A DNA stretch of 64,000 nt. Origin: Clostridia bacterium. Lineage in GTDB: Bacteria; Bacillota; Clostridia; Christensenellales; Aristaeellaceae. Both the position numbers and the translations under genes were made by a program. Under the pieces are notes generated by a model, which saw only the letters and a program-made list of their open reading frames with translations, had not been told where the DNA came from and did no database searches. The number at the start of each line of letters is the position of its first letter. The first letter of the stretch is position 1. The DNA is taken from assembly GCA_017395685.1 (NCBI GenBank), contig JAFQOD010000022.1, positions 1 to 64,000 of the forward strand. The letters run 5' to 3'. This document shows, in pieces, positions 41,640-51,353 of the stretch.

Positions 41640-43064
41640 TTACAGATTGAAATATTGTTCGAATTCAGCAGGATGGGGGATGGCGGCCATCTTCCGGCAT
41701 TCTTCCCGCTTGGCTTTGATGAAATTGGTGATCAGGGCCTCGGGGAATACATTGCCGGCGGTAAGATAATCATGATCCTTTTCCAGGGCGCAGAGGGCCT
41801 CTTCCAGGGAGGTGGGCAGGCCCTTCAGCTTTTTCTTTTCTTCTTCCGGCAGGGTATACAGATTCATATCATAGGGGCCCCAGCCGTTTTCATGGGGATC
41901 GATCTGATTCTTGATGCCGTCCAGGCCCGCCATCAGGATGGCGGCATAGCAGAAATAGGGATTGCAGGTAGCATCCGGATTGCGCAATTCGAAGCGGCGC
42001 TTATCCGGGGATTTGGCGTAGGCGGGGATGCGGATGACCGCGCTGCGGTTGGAGGTGGCATAGCCCACGGTGACCGGGGCCTCAAAGCCGGGCACCAGCC
42101 GCTTGAAGGAATTGGTGCTGGGATTGGTGAGGGCGCAGAGGGAATGGATGTGCCGGAGCAATCCGCCCATGAACCAATGGGCTTCCTTGCTCAGGTGGGC
42201 ATAGCCTGCATCATCGGAAAATACCGGCTGCCCATCCTTGATCAGCAGCATATGCACATGCATGCCGCTGCCGGCCTCGCCCCAGATGGGCTTGGGCATG
42301 AAGGTGGCTGTTTTGCCGTATTTCAGGGCGGTATTGTGGATAATATATTTGATCATCATGGTGGCGTCCGCCATATGGGACATCTTGCCCAGCTGAGGCT
42401 CGATTTCAAACTGGCCGGAGGCCGCCACTTCCGGATGATGATAATTGATTTCAATGCCCGCATCCTTCATCAGCATGCACATTTCGCTGCGGCATTCAAA
42501 GGAAGTATCAAAGGGCTTGGCAATATGATAATTTTTCTGCTTGGGCACCACCACGCCCAGGCCCTGATGGGCGCTGTTCAGATAGGATTGATCGGCGTCC
42601 ACATGGGCGGCGATATGGCAGGGATCCACCTGCCAGCCCGCCTGATCGAACAGATAAAATTCGAATTCCGGCAGAATCATCATGGTATCGGCCACGCCCA
42701 GATCCTGCATATATTGCTCGGCGGCCTTTACAATATTCCGGGGATACTGGGCCAGGGGGCGGTTTTCCGGGCTGTCGATGATCATGGCATTGCCCGTCAT
42801 GGACAGGGTGGGAATCTGGCAGAAGGGATCGATCACCGCCGTATCCGGATCGGGGATGAACACCATATCGCTCTTTTCCACCACCGCATAGCCATAATTG
42901 GAGGCATCGAAGCCGATGCCGCTTTTCATGGTTTCTTCGGAAAAATTTTCTGCTGGGATGGTCACATGCCGGTATTGGCCGTTGATATCCACCATTTTGA
43001 AATCGACCATGCGAATGCCATGGGCCTGGATCATATCAAGAATATCCTGAACGCTTTTGGACAT
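41640..43064 (-). CDS. glnA: Glutamine synthetase (type I, GlnA)
   Basis: A 474-residue enzyme that makes glutamine from glutamate, ammonia and ATP. The beta-grasp N-domain (VDFKMVDINGQYRHVTIP) and catalytic elements LPEFEFYLFD, QFEIE, GSGMHVHMLL and NRSAVIRIPAY are all present. It is slightly longer than the 444-residue Bacillus enzyme. It has its own consensus-spaced promoter, and no nitrogen regulator (GlnR/TnrA) gene is adjacent. Monocistronic, with a terminator at 41519-41546. Confidence 0.96.
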   Translation of the reverse strand: MSKSVQDILDMIQAHGIRMVDFKMVDINGQYRHVTIPAENFSEETMKSGIGFDASNYGYAVVEKSDMVFIPDPDTAVIDPFCQIPTLSMTGNAMIIDSPENRPLAQYPRNIVKAAEQYMQDLGVADTMMILPEFEFYLFDQAGWQVDPCHIAAHVDADQSYLNSAHQGLGVVVPKQKNYHIAKPFDTSFECRSEMCMLMKDAGIEINYHHPEVAASGQFEIEPQLGKMSHMADATMMIKYIIHNTALKYGKTATFMPKPIWGEAGSGMHVHMLLIKDGQPVFSDDAGYAHLSKEAHWFMGGLLRHIHSLCALTNPSTNSFKRLVPGFEAPVTVGYATSNRSAVIRIPAYAKSPDKRRFELRNPDATCNPYFCYAAILMAGLDGIKNQIDPHENGWGPYDMNLYTLPEEEKKKLKGLPTSLEEALCALEKDHDYLTAGNVFPEALITNFIKAKREECRKMAAIPHPAEFEQYFNL

Positions 43065-43098
43065 AAGCCAAACATCTCCCTATGATGAAATTTTTTTC

Positions 43099-43127
43099 AG
43101 TATAGCAGTTTTGAGGGATCAAGTCAA
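43099..43127 (-). promoter_or_regulatory. Promoter of glnA
   Basis: Minus strand TTGACT (43127-43122), 17 bp, TATACT (43104-43099), about 35 nt before the ATG. No GlnR box was recognised. Confidence 0.8.
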
Positions 43128-43160
43128 TTCTTTCCCGACGCCGAACCGGGCTGTACCGAA

Positions 43161-43200
43161 AAAAAACAGGCCCTGAGAAACGAGGATCATTTCTCAGGGC
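43161..43200 (-). terminator. Terminator of the giant adhesin gene
   Basis: Stem GCCCTGAGAAA/TTTCTCAGGGC (43170-43180, 43190-43200) followed on the minus strand by TGTTTTTTTT. Confidence 0.9.
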
Positions 43201-43234
43201 GCTCTTTTATCCGGGGAGTGGGAGGAGGCCCGGA

Positions 43235-46200
43235 TCAGGCTTCCTTCCGCTTCCGGATCATCAGGATCGCGATGCCGCACAGGGAAAGGGCGGTCAGCGC
43301 CATCCACAGGAAAGGCATGCCGTCATCGCCGGTGCCGGGGATGACCACCTGCTCAATCTTGGTATAGGTGTTGGTGAATGCGGCGGCAGCGGCGTCGGCC
43401 TCAGCATCGCTGCGGCGGATGACGGGCTGGCACTGCTGATCGATGGAAACATGCCATTCCGCATCGCCGAATACCGTATCATCCAGCATCCAATGGGCGG
43501 CGGCGGCATCCTCGGCGGTGGCATAATCGGATGTTTCCTTGATGGAAAGGGTTACCTGCTTCAGATCGCCGGAAAAACCACTCAGCACGATCCAGCCCTT
43601 GACGGTGGCGGCGTCCTGCACGGCGATATAGAAGGTATCGGCGTTCTGAACGCCCTGGAATGTTCCATCGGCATTGGCAGGATCATTCTGATAAGCCATG
43701 GTGACGCTGCTGGCCACGGTGGCTGGGACATTCAGCTTGGCCTGGAAGGCAAAGGTGTTATGGCCGGGGGCCACATTGCCGGTCTGCACCACCGTTTTTT
43801 CCACGGGGATGCGGACGGAGGTGAGGGCCTCATAGGTGTTTGTGCAGGTGACGGTAACGGTTTCGCCGTCCCGGATGGTCACCTTGCCATCGGCAGGGGT
43901 CATCACGGTATTCACCCGGAAATCACTGCCGTTTTCCACCTGCTCGGTGATGGTATATTCGCCGATGGGGAGGAAGATGGTGCCGATCCAGCTATTTTCC
44001 TTCTTCACGGCCACGGAATAGCTGTTGCCCTTATCATCGGAAACGGTGAACAGCAATTCATCGGGGGCCTTTTCGGTATCGCCGTTGATGGTCTTTTCGA
44101 TGCGCAGCGTGCCCTGATAGGGATCATACAGGTTGGTGATGATCACGCTGACGGCGGCATCCTTTTCCAGGGTGACCACGCTGCCGGTAACCTGGGCGCC
44201 GGTGATGGTGGTGGTGAGGCCGTAGCCATCCACCTGGGCCGTTTCGGTGATCTGGTATTGCCCGGTGGGCAGATCGGATACCGTCTTGCGCCAGCCGTTA
44301 TCCTTGTTCAGGGTTACTTCATACACCTGATCGGGATCAGCCGTATATGCCAGCGTTACCAGAATGCTCAGGTTATCCGCCTCGAAATCATCCTTGGAAA
44401 GGGCGCTGTTGGCATCGAACTGCTTTTCCACAGTGATGCTGCCGGTATCCCGGGTGTAGGTGTTGGTGAGGGTGGAAGAAGCCACGGCAGCGGCGCCGTT
44501 GGTGACGGTGACCCGCTTGGGATTGAACTTGGACTTGGCGAGGGTGTATCCGTTGATGGCCTCAGGCACTTCTTCCGTCAGGGTGTAATCGCCCACAGGC
44601 AGATCGGCGATGGTGGCGGTGAAGCCGTTATCCACATTCAGTACGGCGGTGCCGGTGACGGCGGGACCTGCCACGGAGACGGCGGTCACCTTGATGGTGA
44701 GATCCTTGTACAGATCGGCGGGAAGGGCATTGCCCTGATCATCCAGGAATACCTTATTGACCGTCAGGCCGCCCACGATGGTGGTGTAGGTGTTTACGCA
44801 GGTGAAGGTGACGGGGGCGTCCTTTCCTACCTGGATTTCGCCATTGTTGGGCAGATCAGCGCTGAGGGTGTAGCCATCCACCTGGGCGGATTCGGTGACC
44901 GTGTAGGTGCCGGTGGGCAGGTTTTCCAGTTCCTTGATCCAGCCGTTGGCCTGATTGAAGGTGAATTCTTCCTTGTAGTTATCGGGACCGGTAACGGTGA
45001 AGGCGATGGAGCGATCGGTGAAATGCTCGGCCTTCAGATCGCTGTCGTCGCCAAAGAGCTTCTGAACGGTCAGCTTGCCCACATCCCGGGTGTAGGTGTT
45101 GGTGAGGGTAATGGTGACGGTGCTGTCCTTGCCCACGGAAGCGGCGCCGGAAGCGGTGATCTGGGCGCTGAGGGCATAGCCGGGCACGGAGGCATCGGCT
45201 TCGGTTACCAGATATTCGCCGGTGGGCAGATTGTGCAGGGTCTTGCTCCAGCCGTTGGCCTGATTGAAGATGATCTCTTCATTGTATCCATTGGGGCCGG
45301 TGACGGTGACCTGAATGGAACGATTCTGATCTTCAAAATCCTTCTGGGTCAGGTGACTGCCCTGGCCGAATACCTTTTCCACCTTCAGGCTGCCGGCATC
45401 CCGGCCGTACACGTTGGTCAGGCTGATGAGGGCCACTTCATTCCTGGCGATGGAAGCAGTGGCAGGGCTGAAGGAATGATCGATCAGGGAATAATCGGGG
45501 ATGCTGCCTGCAATCACTTCTTCGGTCAGCTCATATACGCCGATGGGCAGCGGGCCAATTTCACCGGAGAAGCGGTTGTCGGCATCCAGAATGACGCTGC
45601 CGGTGATGGAAGCATCCAGGGTGGCGACGGCGGTCACCTTGATCTTGAGATCGCGGACCTGGGCAGCATCGAAGGCCTCGCCTGCTTCATCCACAAAAGC
45701 CTTGGTGACTTTCAGGCTGCCCTTCTGCTGGCTGTAATGATTGGCAATGACAACGTTGATATCCTCATCGTGATTGGTGATTTCGATCATGCCGTCGGTA
45801 ACGGGCCAGTCGTTTACCATGATGACGGCGGAAAGATCATAGCCGGCCACCTGGGCAGATTCGGTGATGAAATATTTGCCGCTGGGCAGGTTATCGAAGG
45901 ATTTGCTCCAGCCGTTTTCCTTGTTGAAGGTGAATTCTTCCTTTACGGAAACGCCGTCTTCGCTGGTCAGGGTGAGATGGATGGAAAGGCCCTTATCTTC
46001 GAAAGCCTGCTGATCCAGATCGCTATCCGGTGCAAATTGCTTTTCAACGGTGATGCTGCCGGTATCCCGGGCATAGACGTTGGTCAGCAACGCCTTGGGG
46101 TGATCGGTGGCATTTTCAATGGTCAGGGTATCAGGAGCGAAGGTGTGCTCCACCAGGTGATATCCGGGCAGGGCCACCAGTTCCTTTTCCGTCAGGGTAT

Positions 46201-49200
46201 ATTCGCCCAGGGAAAGATCGGTGAAGACCGTTTTGAAGTCATTGTGGCTGTCCAGGGTCAGGGGGAAGCTTTCGCCGGTTTCCTTGTGGGTGGCGGTTAC
46301 TTCCACCTTGGCATCGTGCAGCAGATGCTTCATATCCTCGGAAAGCACGGTATCCCTGTCGGCGCCCCGCAGCTTATAGGTCTTTTCTACGATCAGGCCG
46401 CCCTTGATTTCTTCATACTTGTTGGTGACGGTGATAACCGCTTCGCCCTTATCGGTGATAACGGCCGCGCCGTGATTGGTGATTTCAAAGGTGTGGAGGT
46501 AGCCATCGATATTGGCGCGCTCGGTAATGGTATAGTGGCCAACGGGCAGATCGTCAATGGTTTCTTCCCAATTGTTATCTTTGTTCAGATAGAGGGTCTG
46601 GCTGAACTGATTGGGGCCTTCCACAAAGATTTCGAAGGGAATATCCTTGTCAGCGAAATACTGCTGCTTCAGATCGCTGTCATCGGCAAAGGCCTTCTTG
46701 ATCACCAGCTTGCCTTCCTGCCGTTCATATACGTTGGTGAGGATGACGGTCTGGGCAACATAGGCTTCTTCGCCGGGGGTCACTTCTATAATGACGCTGC
46801 CGGTTTCATCATCGGTATGCTTTACATCGCCGGTAAGGGTGGTCTTTTCTTCCAGCCAGGTAAAGCCGTCAATGGAGGCATCCTGGCTCTTTTCCACCAG
46901 GTGATAATGGCCGACAGGGATCAGAAGGGTGGAATCGACCCAGTCATGCTGGGCATCCAGATACAGGGTGGCTATGAGCTTTTCCTCATCAACGCTGTAT
47001 ACCTGAACCACAAAGGTCTTATTCTGCAGCAGTTCATTGTCATTGGTCAGATCGCCGGTGACCACCTTTTCCACACGGATGCGGCCCAGATAATGCCGGT
47101 AATGATTCTGCAGCTCCAGAGAGATATTATCATCCTTATGGACGGTGAGGGTGCGGGTCACTTCCTGGCCGTTGCGCAGGAACAGGCTGTGCTCAAAGGC
47201 GTGATCCTTCACATCGCCGGTGACGGTTTCAGAAAGGGTATACACACCGGCAGGCAGATCATTAAAGGTGGCCTTGAAGCCGTTATCCTTGTTCAGATAG
47301 ATGGTCGCATACGGGGTGGATGCGCCCTGGGGGGTTGCGGATACGGCGACCTGGATGTGGCTGTACAGATCCTCAGCAAGCGGGGTGAGGCCCTCCATAT
47401 GCTGGTCGGTGGTGGCATTCAGATCATGTTCATAGAAGGTTTTCTGGATGGTAACGTCGCCTGCATGCCGTTTCAGGGTATTGGTTACGGTGGCGGTGTA
47501 TTCGGTGTACTGATCCATGGCGTCCAGCTGAATATCATAGGAGCCGTTGCCGTCATGATCTATAAGCTCCTTGGTGACCAGCTGCCCGTTTTTCATCACC
47601 GTATATTCGATCTTGAGGGTATTATCATAGCCTTCGAAGCTGGTGATTTCCTCCAGGGTATACCAGCCGGGCTCCAGATTGGCAAAGGTATTCCGCCAGT
47701 TATTGGCATTATTGAGGCGGATGGTCTGCACGTAATTCATGTTGTGATTGCGTGCGCCCCGCAGGGTGAATTCCACATAGTGGGCATCTTCGGGCCTGTC
47801 GCCATCAAATATCTTTTCCAGCGTCAGGCCGGAAAGAGAATCCGGGCCGTAATGATTGGTAATGAAGTAGCCGTTGGCGCTGCCTTCAATATTGCTGGAT
47901 TTGGGGATGAATTCACCCCAGGAGATATCAAAGAGAATATCGCCCAGATCCAGGAATTTATCGCTGGCGTCCGTCTGCTCGTCCAGGCGGTAGGAATGCC
48001 CGGAGGGGATGCCGGTAAAGGTGACCATACCGTTGGCGTCGGAGGTGGCAGTCCGGGTATAGTCTACTCCATCCACCATATCCCGCAGGGTGAACTGGAT
48101 GCCGGGGAGAGCCTCGCCCTCTTCATTGATTTTTTTGAAGGTGAAGCTGCCCACCAGGCCCTTTACTTCGGGTTCGGGGAAGGGCGCATCATCGACGATC
48201 TTCCATTCATCGTTGTTATCCTTGGTGGCGTAGGTGAGCAGCGCCTGGGTATTGGTAGCGGTGGAGTCGGTTTTATTGGTATAGGCGCTGTCCAGATTAT
48301 CCAGGGAGATATAATACTGGCAGGTATAGCCCAGGATGCCGGTGGTTACGCCGTTCTGGGTGGTGACGGTGGAAATACGGGGATCGGGCTGAGAGCCCAG
48401 GATGTTCCACTTCATGGTATCGCCGGTGATGCTTACGTCATTGCTGATGACGCCGCTGCCGGTGGATACCAGGGCGTTGCCCAGATAATTGATATGGGGG
48501 CCCATCTGATCGGTCACATGCCAGGCCTGGGCGGCCAGCTGAATCTGGGTGATAACGCTTTCGAAGGAATCGAACAGGCCGCCGTCCAGATTGCTGGCGT
48601 CATAGGCGGCGGAGGAGAATTTCTGCAGCCATTCACCTACAGTATCCTGGCTGCTAGTGGGGGGATTGGCATCATTCCAGGTCTGGAAGGGAGTGGAATC
48701 CCATACGTCATCGCCGGTGCTGTCGGTACCAAAGCAGATGGAGAACAGGCGGGACTGGGGGGAATGGGCCAGGATCTTGGCAGCCTCCGTGCCCACGTCC
48801 TTTGCGTCTTCCTTGGTGGTGCTGCTGCCGCCGCCCCGGGTGCCCAGGATGGCGGTGGTGGAGGCGTCATCGCCGTTTACATAATAGGTGGGGGTACCGT
48901 CGGTGAGCAGGATGGTATACAGATAATGAATGCCGTCGAGGGCCCGGCCGCTGGCGGTATTGGCGGCGATCATATTATCGGCCAGCATCAGGCCGCCTTC
49001 GATGTTGGTGCCGCCGGGATCGGTTACGGAATCGCCGTCGCTGTCGGTAAAACGTACGCCCGAGTTGGCAACGGTGATATTCTTGATGGCCAGCTCCGCA
49101 GCCAGCTTGCCGCTTTCGGTGGCCACATCGATATACTGGGTACGGGCAGCGGCGTGGGAGCCGAAGGTAATCAGGGCCACATAACGCTTGTCCCCTTCTT

Positions 49201-49807
49201 CGGCGCCGGTTTCATTGGCAAACTGATCGATGAAATCCAGGGCAGCCGCCTGGGCGAATTTAAGACGGGATTCATATGTATGATCGGCGGTCACATTGGT
49301 ATACGTATGATTCCGGAAGCGCTGATCACAGTTATCGCAGCGGGTATTGCTATTGGTATTACTGCCTTCAAAATAGGTATTGCGGTTGCCGGGGCACTTG
49401 TAGAAGATGCCGCCGTGATTGATATGGCTGGCTTCCTGGCCGCAGTGATAGCAATCGTCCATGGAATTGGATACGTCAACCACAAGGGTGACGGCAGCAT
49501 CGGGGGTATCGGAGGAAAGCTCCTCAATCCGCTCGGTGGTGCGCACCTGCAGCGTGACCATGAATTCATTTTCAATGGGGTTGCCGCTGGCGTCCTTGCG
49601 CTGCTCCGCCCATTTTTTCATTTCCACTACCGCATTCCCGGAAAGGGAAGTGGCATTGGTCAGGCGCCTCCCGGCAGCATCATAATAATAGGTGACGCTC
49701 TGCTGGGATGCCGTTACCTGATTGGTCTCCGCTGCCCCGGCGGGGGAGAGGGATACCATCAGAATCAGCGCCAGAATAAGGGAGAGAAGGGCATTCTTTT
49801 TGATCAT
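43235..49807 (-). CDS. Giant vWA adhesin with about 13 prealbumin/DUF5979-like repeats and an IPGTG sorting signal
   Basis: A 2190-residue surface protein. A signal peptide (1-26) is followed by a vWA domain (~100-480) with MIDAS residues DVSNS (D111, S113, S115), GGTN (T267) and LLTDGTPT (D303). Cysteines 119, 122, 138, 157 and 160 form an inserted Cys cluster between the first MIDAS strand and the next helix. A SpaA/Cna-B-like domain (~560-640) precedes a dozen repeats of ~100 residues, each opening Gx(L/I)xVxKxF and closing with a NLPxGxYxxTE...TNxY pattern, as in DUF5979/prealbumin-like domains. The end has a Spy0128-like pilin domain, then IPGTG, a TM and RKRKEA. This fits sortase anchoring to peptidoglycan; no sortase gene is nearby. 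Its promoter and terminator make it monocistronic. Confidence 0.88.
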   Translation of the reverse strand: MIKKNALLSLILALILMVSLSPAGAAETNQVTASQQSVTYYYDAAGRRLTNATSLSGNAVVEMKKWAEQRKDASGNPIENEFMVTLQVRTTERIEELSSDTPDAAVTLVVDVSNSMDDCYHCGQEASHINHGGIFYKCPGNRNTYFEGSNTNSNTRCDNCDQRFRNHTYTNVTADHTYESRLKFAQAAALDFIDQFANETGAEEGDKRYVALITFGSHAAARTQYIDVATESGKLAAELAIKNITVANSGVRFTDSDGDSVTDPGGTNIEGGLMLADNMIAANTASGRALDGIHYLYTILLTDGTPTYYVNGDDASTTAILGTRGGGSSTTKEDAKDVGTEAAKILAHSPQSRLFSICFGTDSTGDDVWDSTPFQTWNDANPPTSSQDTVGEWLQKFSSAAYDASNLDGGLFDSFESVITQIQLAAQAWHVTDQMGPHINYLGNALVSTGSGVISNDVSITGDTMKWNILGSQPDPRISTVTTQNGVTTGILGYTCQYYISLDNLDSAYTNKTDSTATNTQALLTYATKDNNDEWKIVDDAPFPEPEVKGLVGSFTFKKINEEGEALPGIQFTLRDMVDGVDYTRTATSDANGMVTFTGIPSGHSYRLDEQTDASDKFLDLGDILFDISWGEFIPKSSNIEGSANGYFITNHYGPDSLSGLTLEKIFDGDRPEDAHYVEFTLRGARNHNMNYVQTIRLNNANNWRNTFANLEPGWYTLEEITSFEGYDNTLKIEYTVMKNGQLVTKELIDHDGNGSYDIQLDAMDQYTEYTATVTNTLKRHAGDVTIQKTFYEHDLNATTDQHMEGLTPLAEDLYSHIQVAVSATPQGASTPYATIYLNKDNGFKATFNDLPAGVYTLSETVTGDVKDHAFEHSLFLRNGQEVTRTLTVHKDDNISLELQNHYRHYLGRIRVEKVVTGDLTNDNELLQNKTFVVQVYSVDEEKLIATLYLDAQHDWVDSTLLIPVGHYHLVEKSQDASIDGFTWLEEKTTLTGDVKHTDDETGSVIIEVTPGEEAYVAQTVILTNVYERQEGKLVIKKAFADDSDLKQQYFADKDIPFEIFVEGPNQFSQTLYLNKDNNWEETIDDLPVGHYTITERANIDGYLHTFEITNHGAAVITDKGEAVITVTNKYEEIKGGLIVEKTYKLRGADRDTVLSEDMKHLLHDAKVEVTATHKETGESFPLTLDSHNDFKTVFTDLSLGEYTLTEKELVALPGYHLVEHTFAPDTLTIENATDHPKALLTNVYARDTGSITVEKQFAPDSDLDQQAFEDKGLSIHLTLTSEDGVSVKEEFTFNKENGWSKSFDNLPSGKYFITESAQVAGYDLSAVIMVNDWPVTDGMIEITNHDEDINVVIANHYSQQKGSLKVTKAFVDEAGEAFDAAQVRDLKIKVTAVATLDASITGSVILDADNRFSGEIGPLPIGVYELTEEVIAGSIPDYSLIDHSFSPATASIARNEVALISLTNVYGRDAGSLKVEKVFGQGSHLTQKDFEDQNRSIQVTVTGPNGYNEEIIFNQANGWSKTLHNLPTGEYLVTEADASVPGYALSAQITASGAASVGKDSTVTITLTNTYTRDVGKLTVQKLFGDDSDLKAEHFTDRSIAFTVTGPDNYKEEFTFNQANGWIKELENLPTGTYTVTESAQVDGYTLSADLPNNGEIQVGKDAPVTFTCVNTYTTIVGGLTVNKVFLDDQGNALPADLYKDLTIKVTAVSVAGPAVTGTAVLNVDNGFTATIADLPVGDYTLTEEVPEAINGYTLAKSKFNPKRVTVTNGAAAVASSTLTNTYTRDTGSITVEKQFDANSALSKDDFEADNLSILVTLAYTADPDQVYEVTLNKDNGWRKTVSDLPTGQYQITETAQVDGYGLTTTITGAQVTGSVVTLEKDAAVSVIITNLYDPYQGTLRIEKTINGDTEKAPDELLFTVSDDKGNSYSVAVKKENSWIGTIFLPIGEYTITEQVENGSDFRVNTVMTPADGKVTIRDGETVTVTCTNTYEALTSVRIPVEKTVVQTGNVAPGHNTFAFQAKLNVPATVASSVTMAYQNDPANADGTFQGVQNADTFYIAVQDAATVKGWIVLSGFSGDLKQVTLSIKETSDYATAEDAAAAHWMLDDTVFGDAEWHVSIDQQCQPVIRRSDAEADAAAAAFTNTYTKIEQVVIPGTGDDGMPFLWMALTALSLCGIAILMIRKRKEA

Positions 49808-49900
49808 AAACGATCGCCTCCAGGCTCATAAGAATAAGGGAAAATATGGAAAGCGTGGTATACCGCCAAAAGGGTAATATGATCACACCATACCAAACTA

Positions 49901-49929
49901 ATTATAGTACCTTTGACTGTTTTTGTCGA
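49901..49929 (-). promoter_or_regulatory. Promoter of the giant adhesin gene
   Basis: Minus strand TCGACA (49929-49924), 17 bp, TATAAT (49906-49901), giving a ~90-nt 5' UTR with GGAGG near its end. Confidence 0.75.
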
Positions 49930-50011
49930 TTGGAAAAAGTAAAAAAATGTAATTCATTAAGAAAATTAATCAACTCGAAATATTCTTAACAAAAATGAAA
50001 TAAATGAGAGT

Positions 50012-50041
50012 ATAAAAAATCGGCCCCCTTTCCGGGGGCCG
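50012..50041 (-). terminator. Terminator of the ABC transporter unit
   Basis: Stem CGGCCCCC/GGGGGCCG (50021-50028, 50034-50041) followed on the minus strand by ATTTTTTATA. Confidence 0.92.
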
Positions 50042-50066
50042 TCTGATGATGGGAATATGATCTGCA

Positions 50067-51353
50067 TCAGGCCTTGGCAGCCTTTTGCTTTTTCTTTTTC
50101 TGGATGCCGCTCCAGGCGTGCATCACCAGTGCCATGGCGATAACGCCGTAGCTGATGAATACACGGAAGTATTCGCCGATGGCGGCGTCGCCGAAGATGG
50201 AATTGGCGGCAGGGGGCGCCACCAGGAACAGCAGATGGAACAGGATGCAGCCCAGGATGGCCTGGCCGTTGGTAGCCTTGCGGATGGAAGCGCCGCCAAC
50301 CAGGATGGCTGCGCCGGCATACAGGCCCACCTGTTCATGGGCGCCGTAGGTCTGGAAGGAGCCCATATTCTGCACGAAGATCAGCTGGCCCCAGCCCGCC
50401 AGCACGGTGGAGATCATGATGGCGATCAGGCGCACACGATCCACATTGATGCCGGAAGCGTTGGCCACGGTGCGGTTCTGGCCCACGGCACGGAACTGCT
50501 GGCCCAGGCGGGTGCCAAGCAGGGCGTTATTGAACAGGCACAGCAGGCCCACCACCATGAAGGTGACCATGGGAACCTTGGTCAGGGCGAAAAGATTATT
50601 GATGAAATTGGAAATGGTAGATACCTGGAACAGGCAGATCAAAGCCACGCTGCAGCCCAGGATGGTGAAGGCCTTTTCCAGCTTGATGCGCTTGCGCAGC
50701 ATCTGGAATACGGTGAGCAGAATCAGCACGGCCAATACCACATAGATGGCTTCCAGGAAGGAAAGATTCCAGATGCCGTCCAGGGCATACTTCAGGGTGC
50801 CCTTGCCGCCCAGATCCAGGGAAATGGTATTGGCAACGCCGGTGGAGCCCTTGATCACCAGACCGGGAGTCTTCAGCGGGATCAGATTGCCGAAGATGAA
50901 AAGGAAGAGCAGCTGATACAGACCATTGGCGAAATAGCCCAGGATCAAACCGCCGATCATTTCCTGGCCCTTCATCTTATTGAGCAGCTTACCAATCAGG
51001 AAACCGAAGATGGAGGCCAGCGGCACCGTCATGGCCATGGCCAGCAGGAAGCCGGGAATGCCCACGATATTCCATTCAATGCACCAGAGCACCGAAATCT
51101 GGGCGGCCATGGCGCCGATGGTGATGGCAAAGTTGATGCCCATGCCGGCCACGATGGGAATGATCAGGGCCAGCACGATGAAGGCGTTGCGGCTGAGACG
51201 GGAAAACATCTCATACAGTACATACTGGATGGACTGGCCGGAGAAGCACATGCACACGATGCACAGCACCACGAACATCACGGTAACGGCGTTATTGCGC
51301 ATAAAGGTGCCAAATTCAAATTGCTTTTTATTGGTATTTACCTGCTTATCCAC
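50067..51353 (-). CDS. ABC transporter permease, BPD_transp_2 family (nucleoside/sugar type), second subunit
   Basis: A 428-residue membrane protein with about ten TM helices. The permease family features are PIVAGMGINFAITIGAMAAQ near the start and AVGQNRTVANASGINVDRVR (the EAA-like loop) in the middle. It pairs with the product of 51346-53217 to form the membrane channel. The GTG at 51353 is chosen because GGAGG lies 8 nt before it; a GTG 9 nt earlier lies on the RBS itself. It overlaps the previous gene by 8 nt. The substrate is inferred only from family context (nucleosides or pentoses). Confidence 0.9.
   Translation of the reverse strand: MDKQVNTNKKQFEFGTFMRNNAVTVMFVVLCIVCMCFSGQSIQYVLYEMFSRLSRNAFIVLALIIPIVAGMGINFAITIGAMAAQISVLWCIEWNIVGIPGFLLAMAMTVPLASIFGFLIGKLLNKMKGQEMIGGLILGYFANGLYQLLFLFIFGNLIPLKTPGLVIKGSTGVANTISLDLGGKGTLKYALDGIWNLSFLEAIYVVLAVLILLTVFQMLRKRIKLEKAFTILGCSVALICLFQVSTISNFINNLFALTKVPMVTFMVVGLLCLFNNALLGTRLGQQFRAVGQNRTVANASGINVDRVRLIAIMISTVLAGWGQLIFVQNMGSFQTYGAHEQVGLYAGAAILVGGASIRKATNGQAILGCILFHLLFLVAPPAANSIFGDAAIGEYFRVFISYGVIAMALVMHAWSGIQKKKKQKAAKA

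Noticed and set aside
43235-49807. CRISPR-like or mobile repeats inside the adhesin
   Set aside because: The repeats are protein-coding, in frame, of ~300 bp and diverged; there are no short identical repeats with unique spacers.
43451-49831. A 2126-residue plus-strand open frame
   Set aside because: It is antisense to the adhesin, its composition (Gly/Ile/His-rich) is that of a shadow frame, and it has no RBS, signal peptide or domain. The minus frame has a promoter, RBS, signal peptide and sorting motif.
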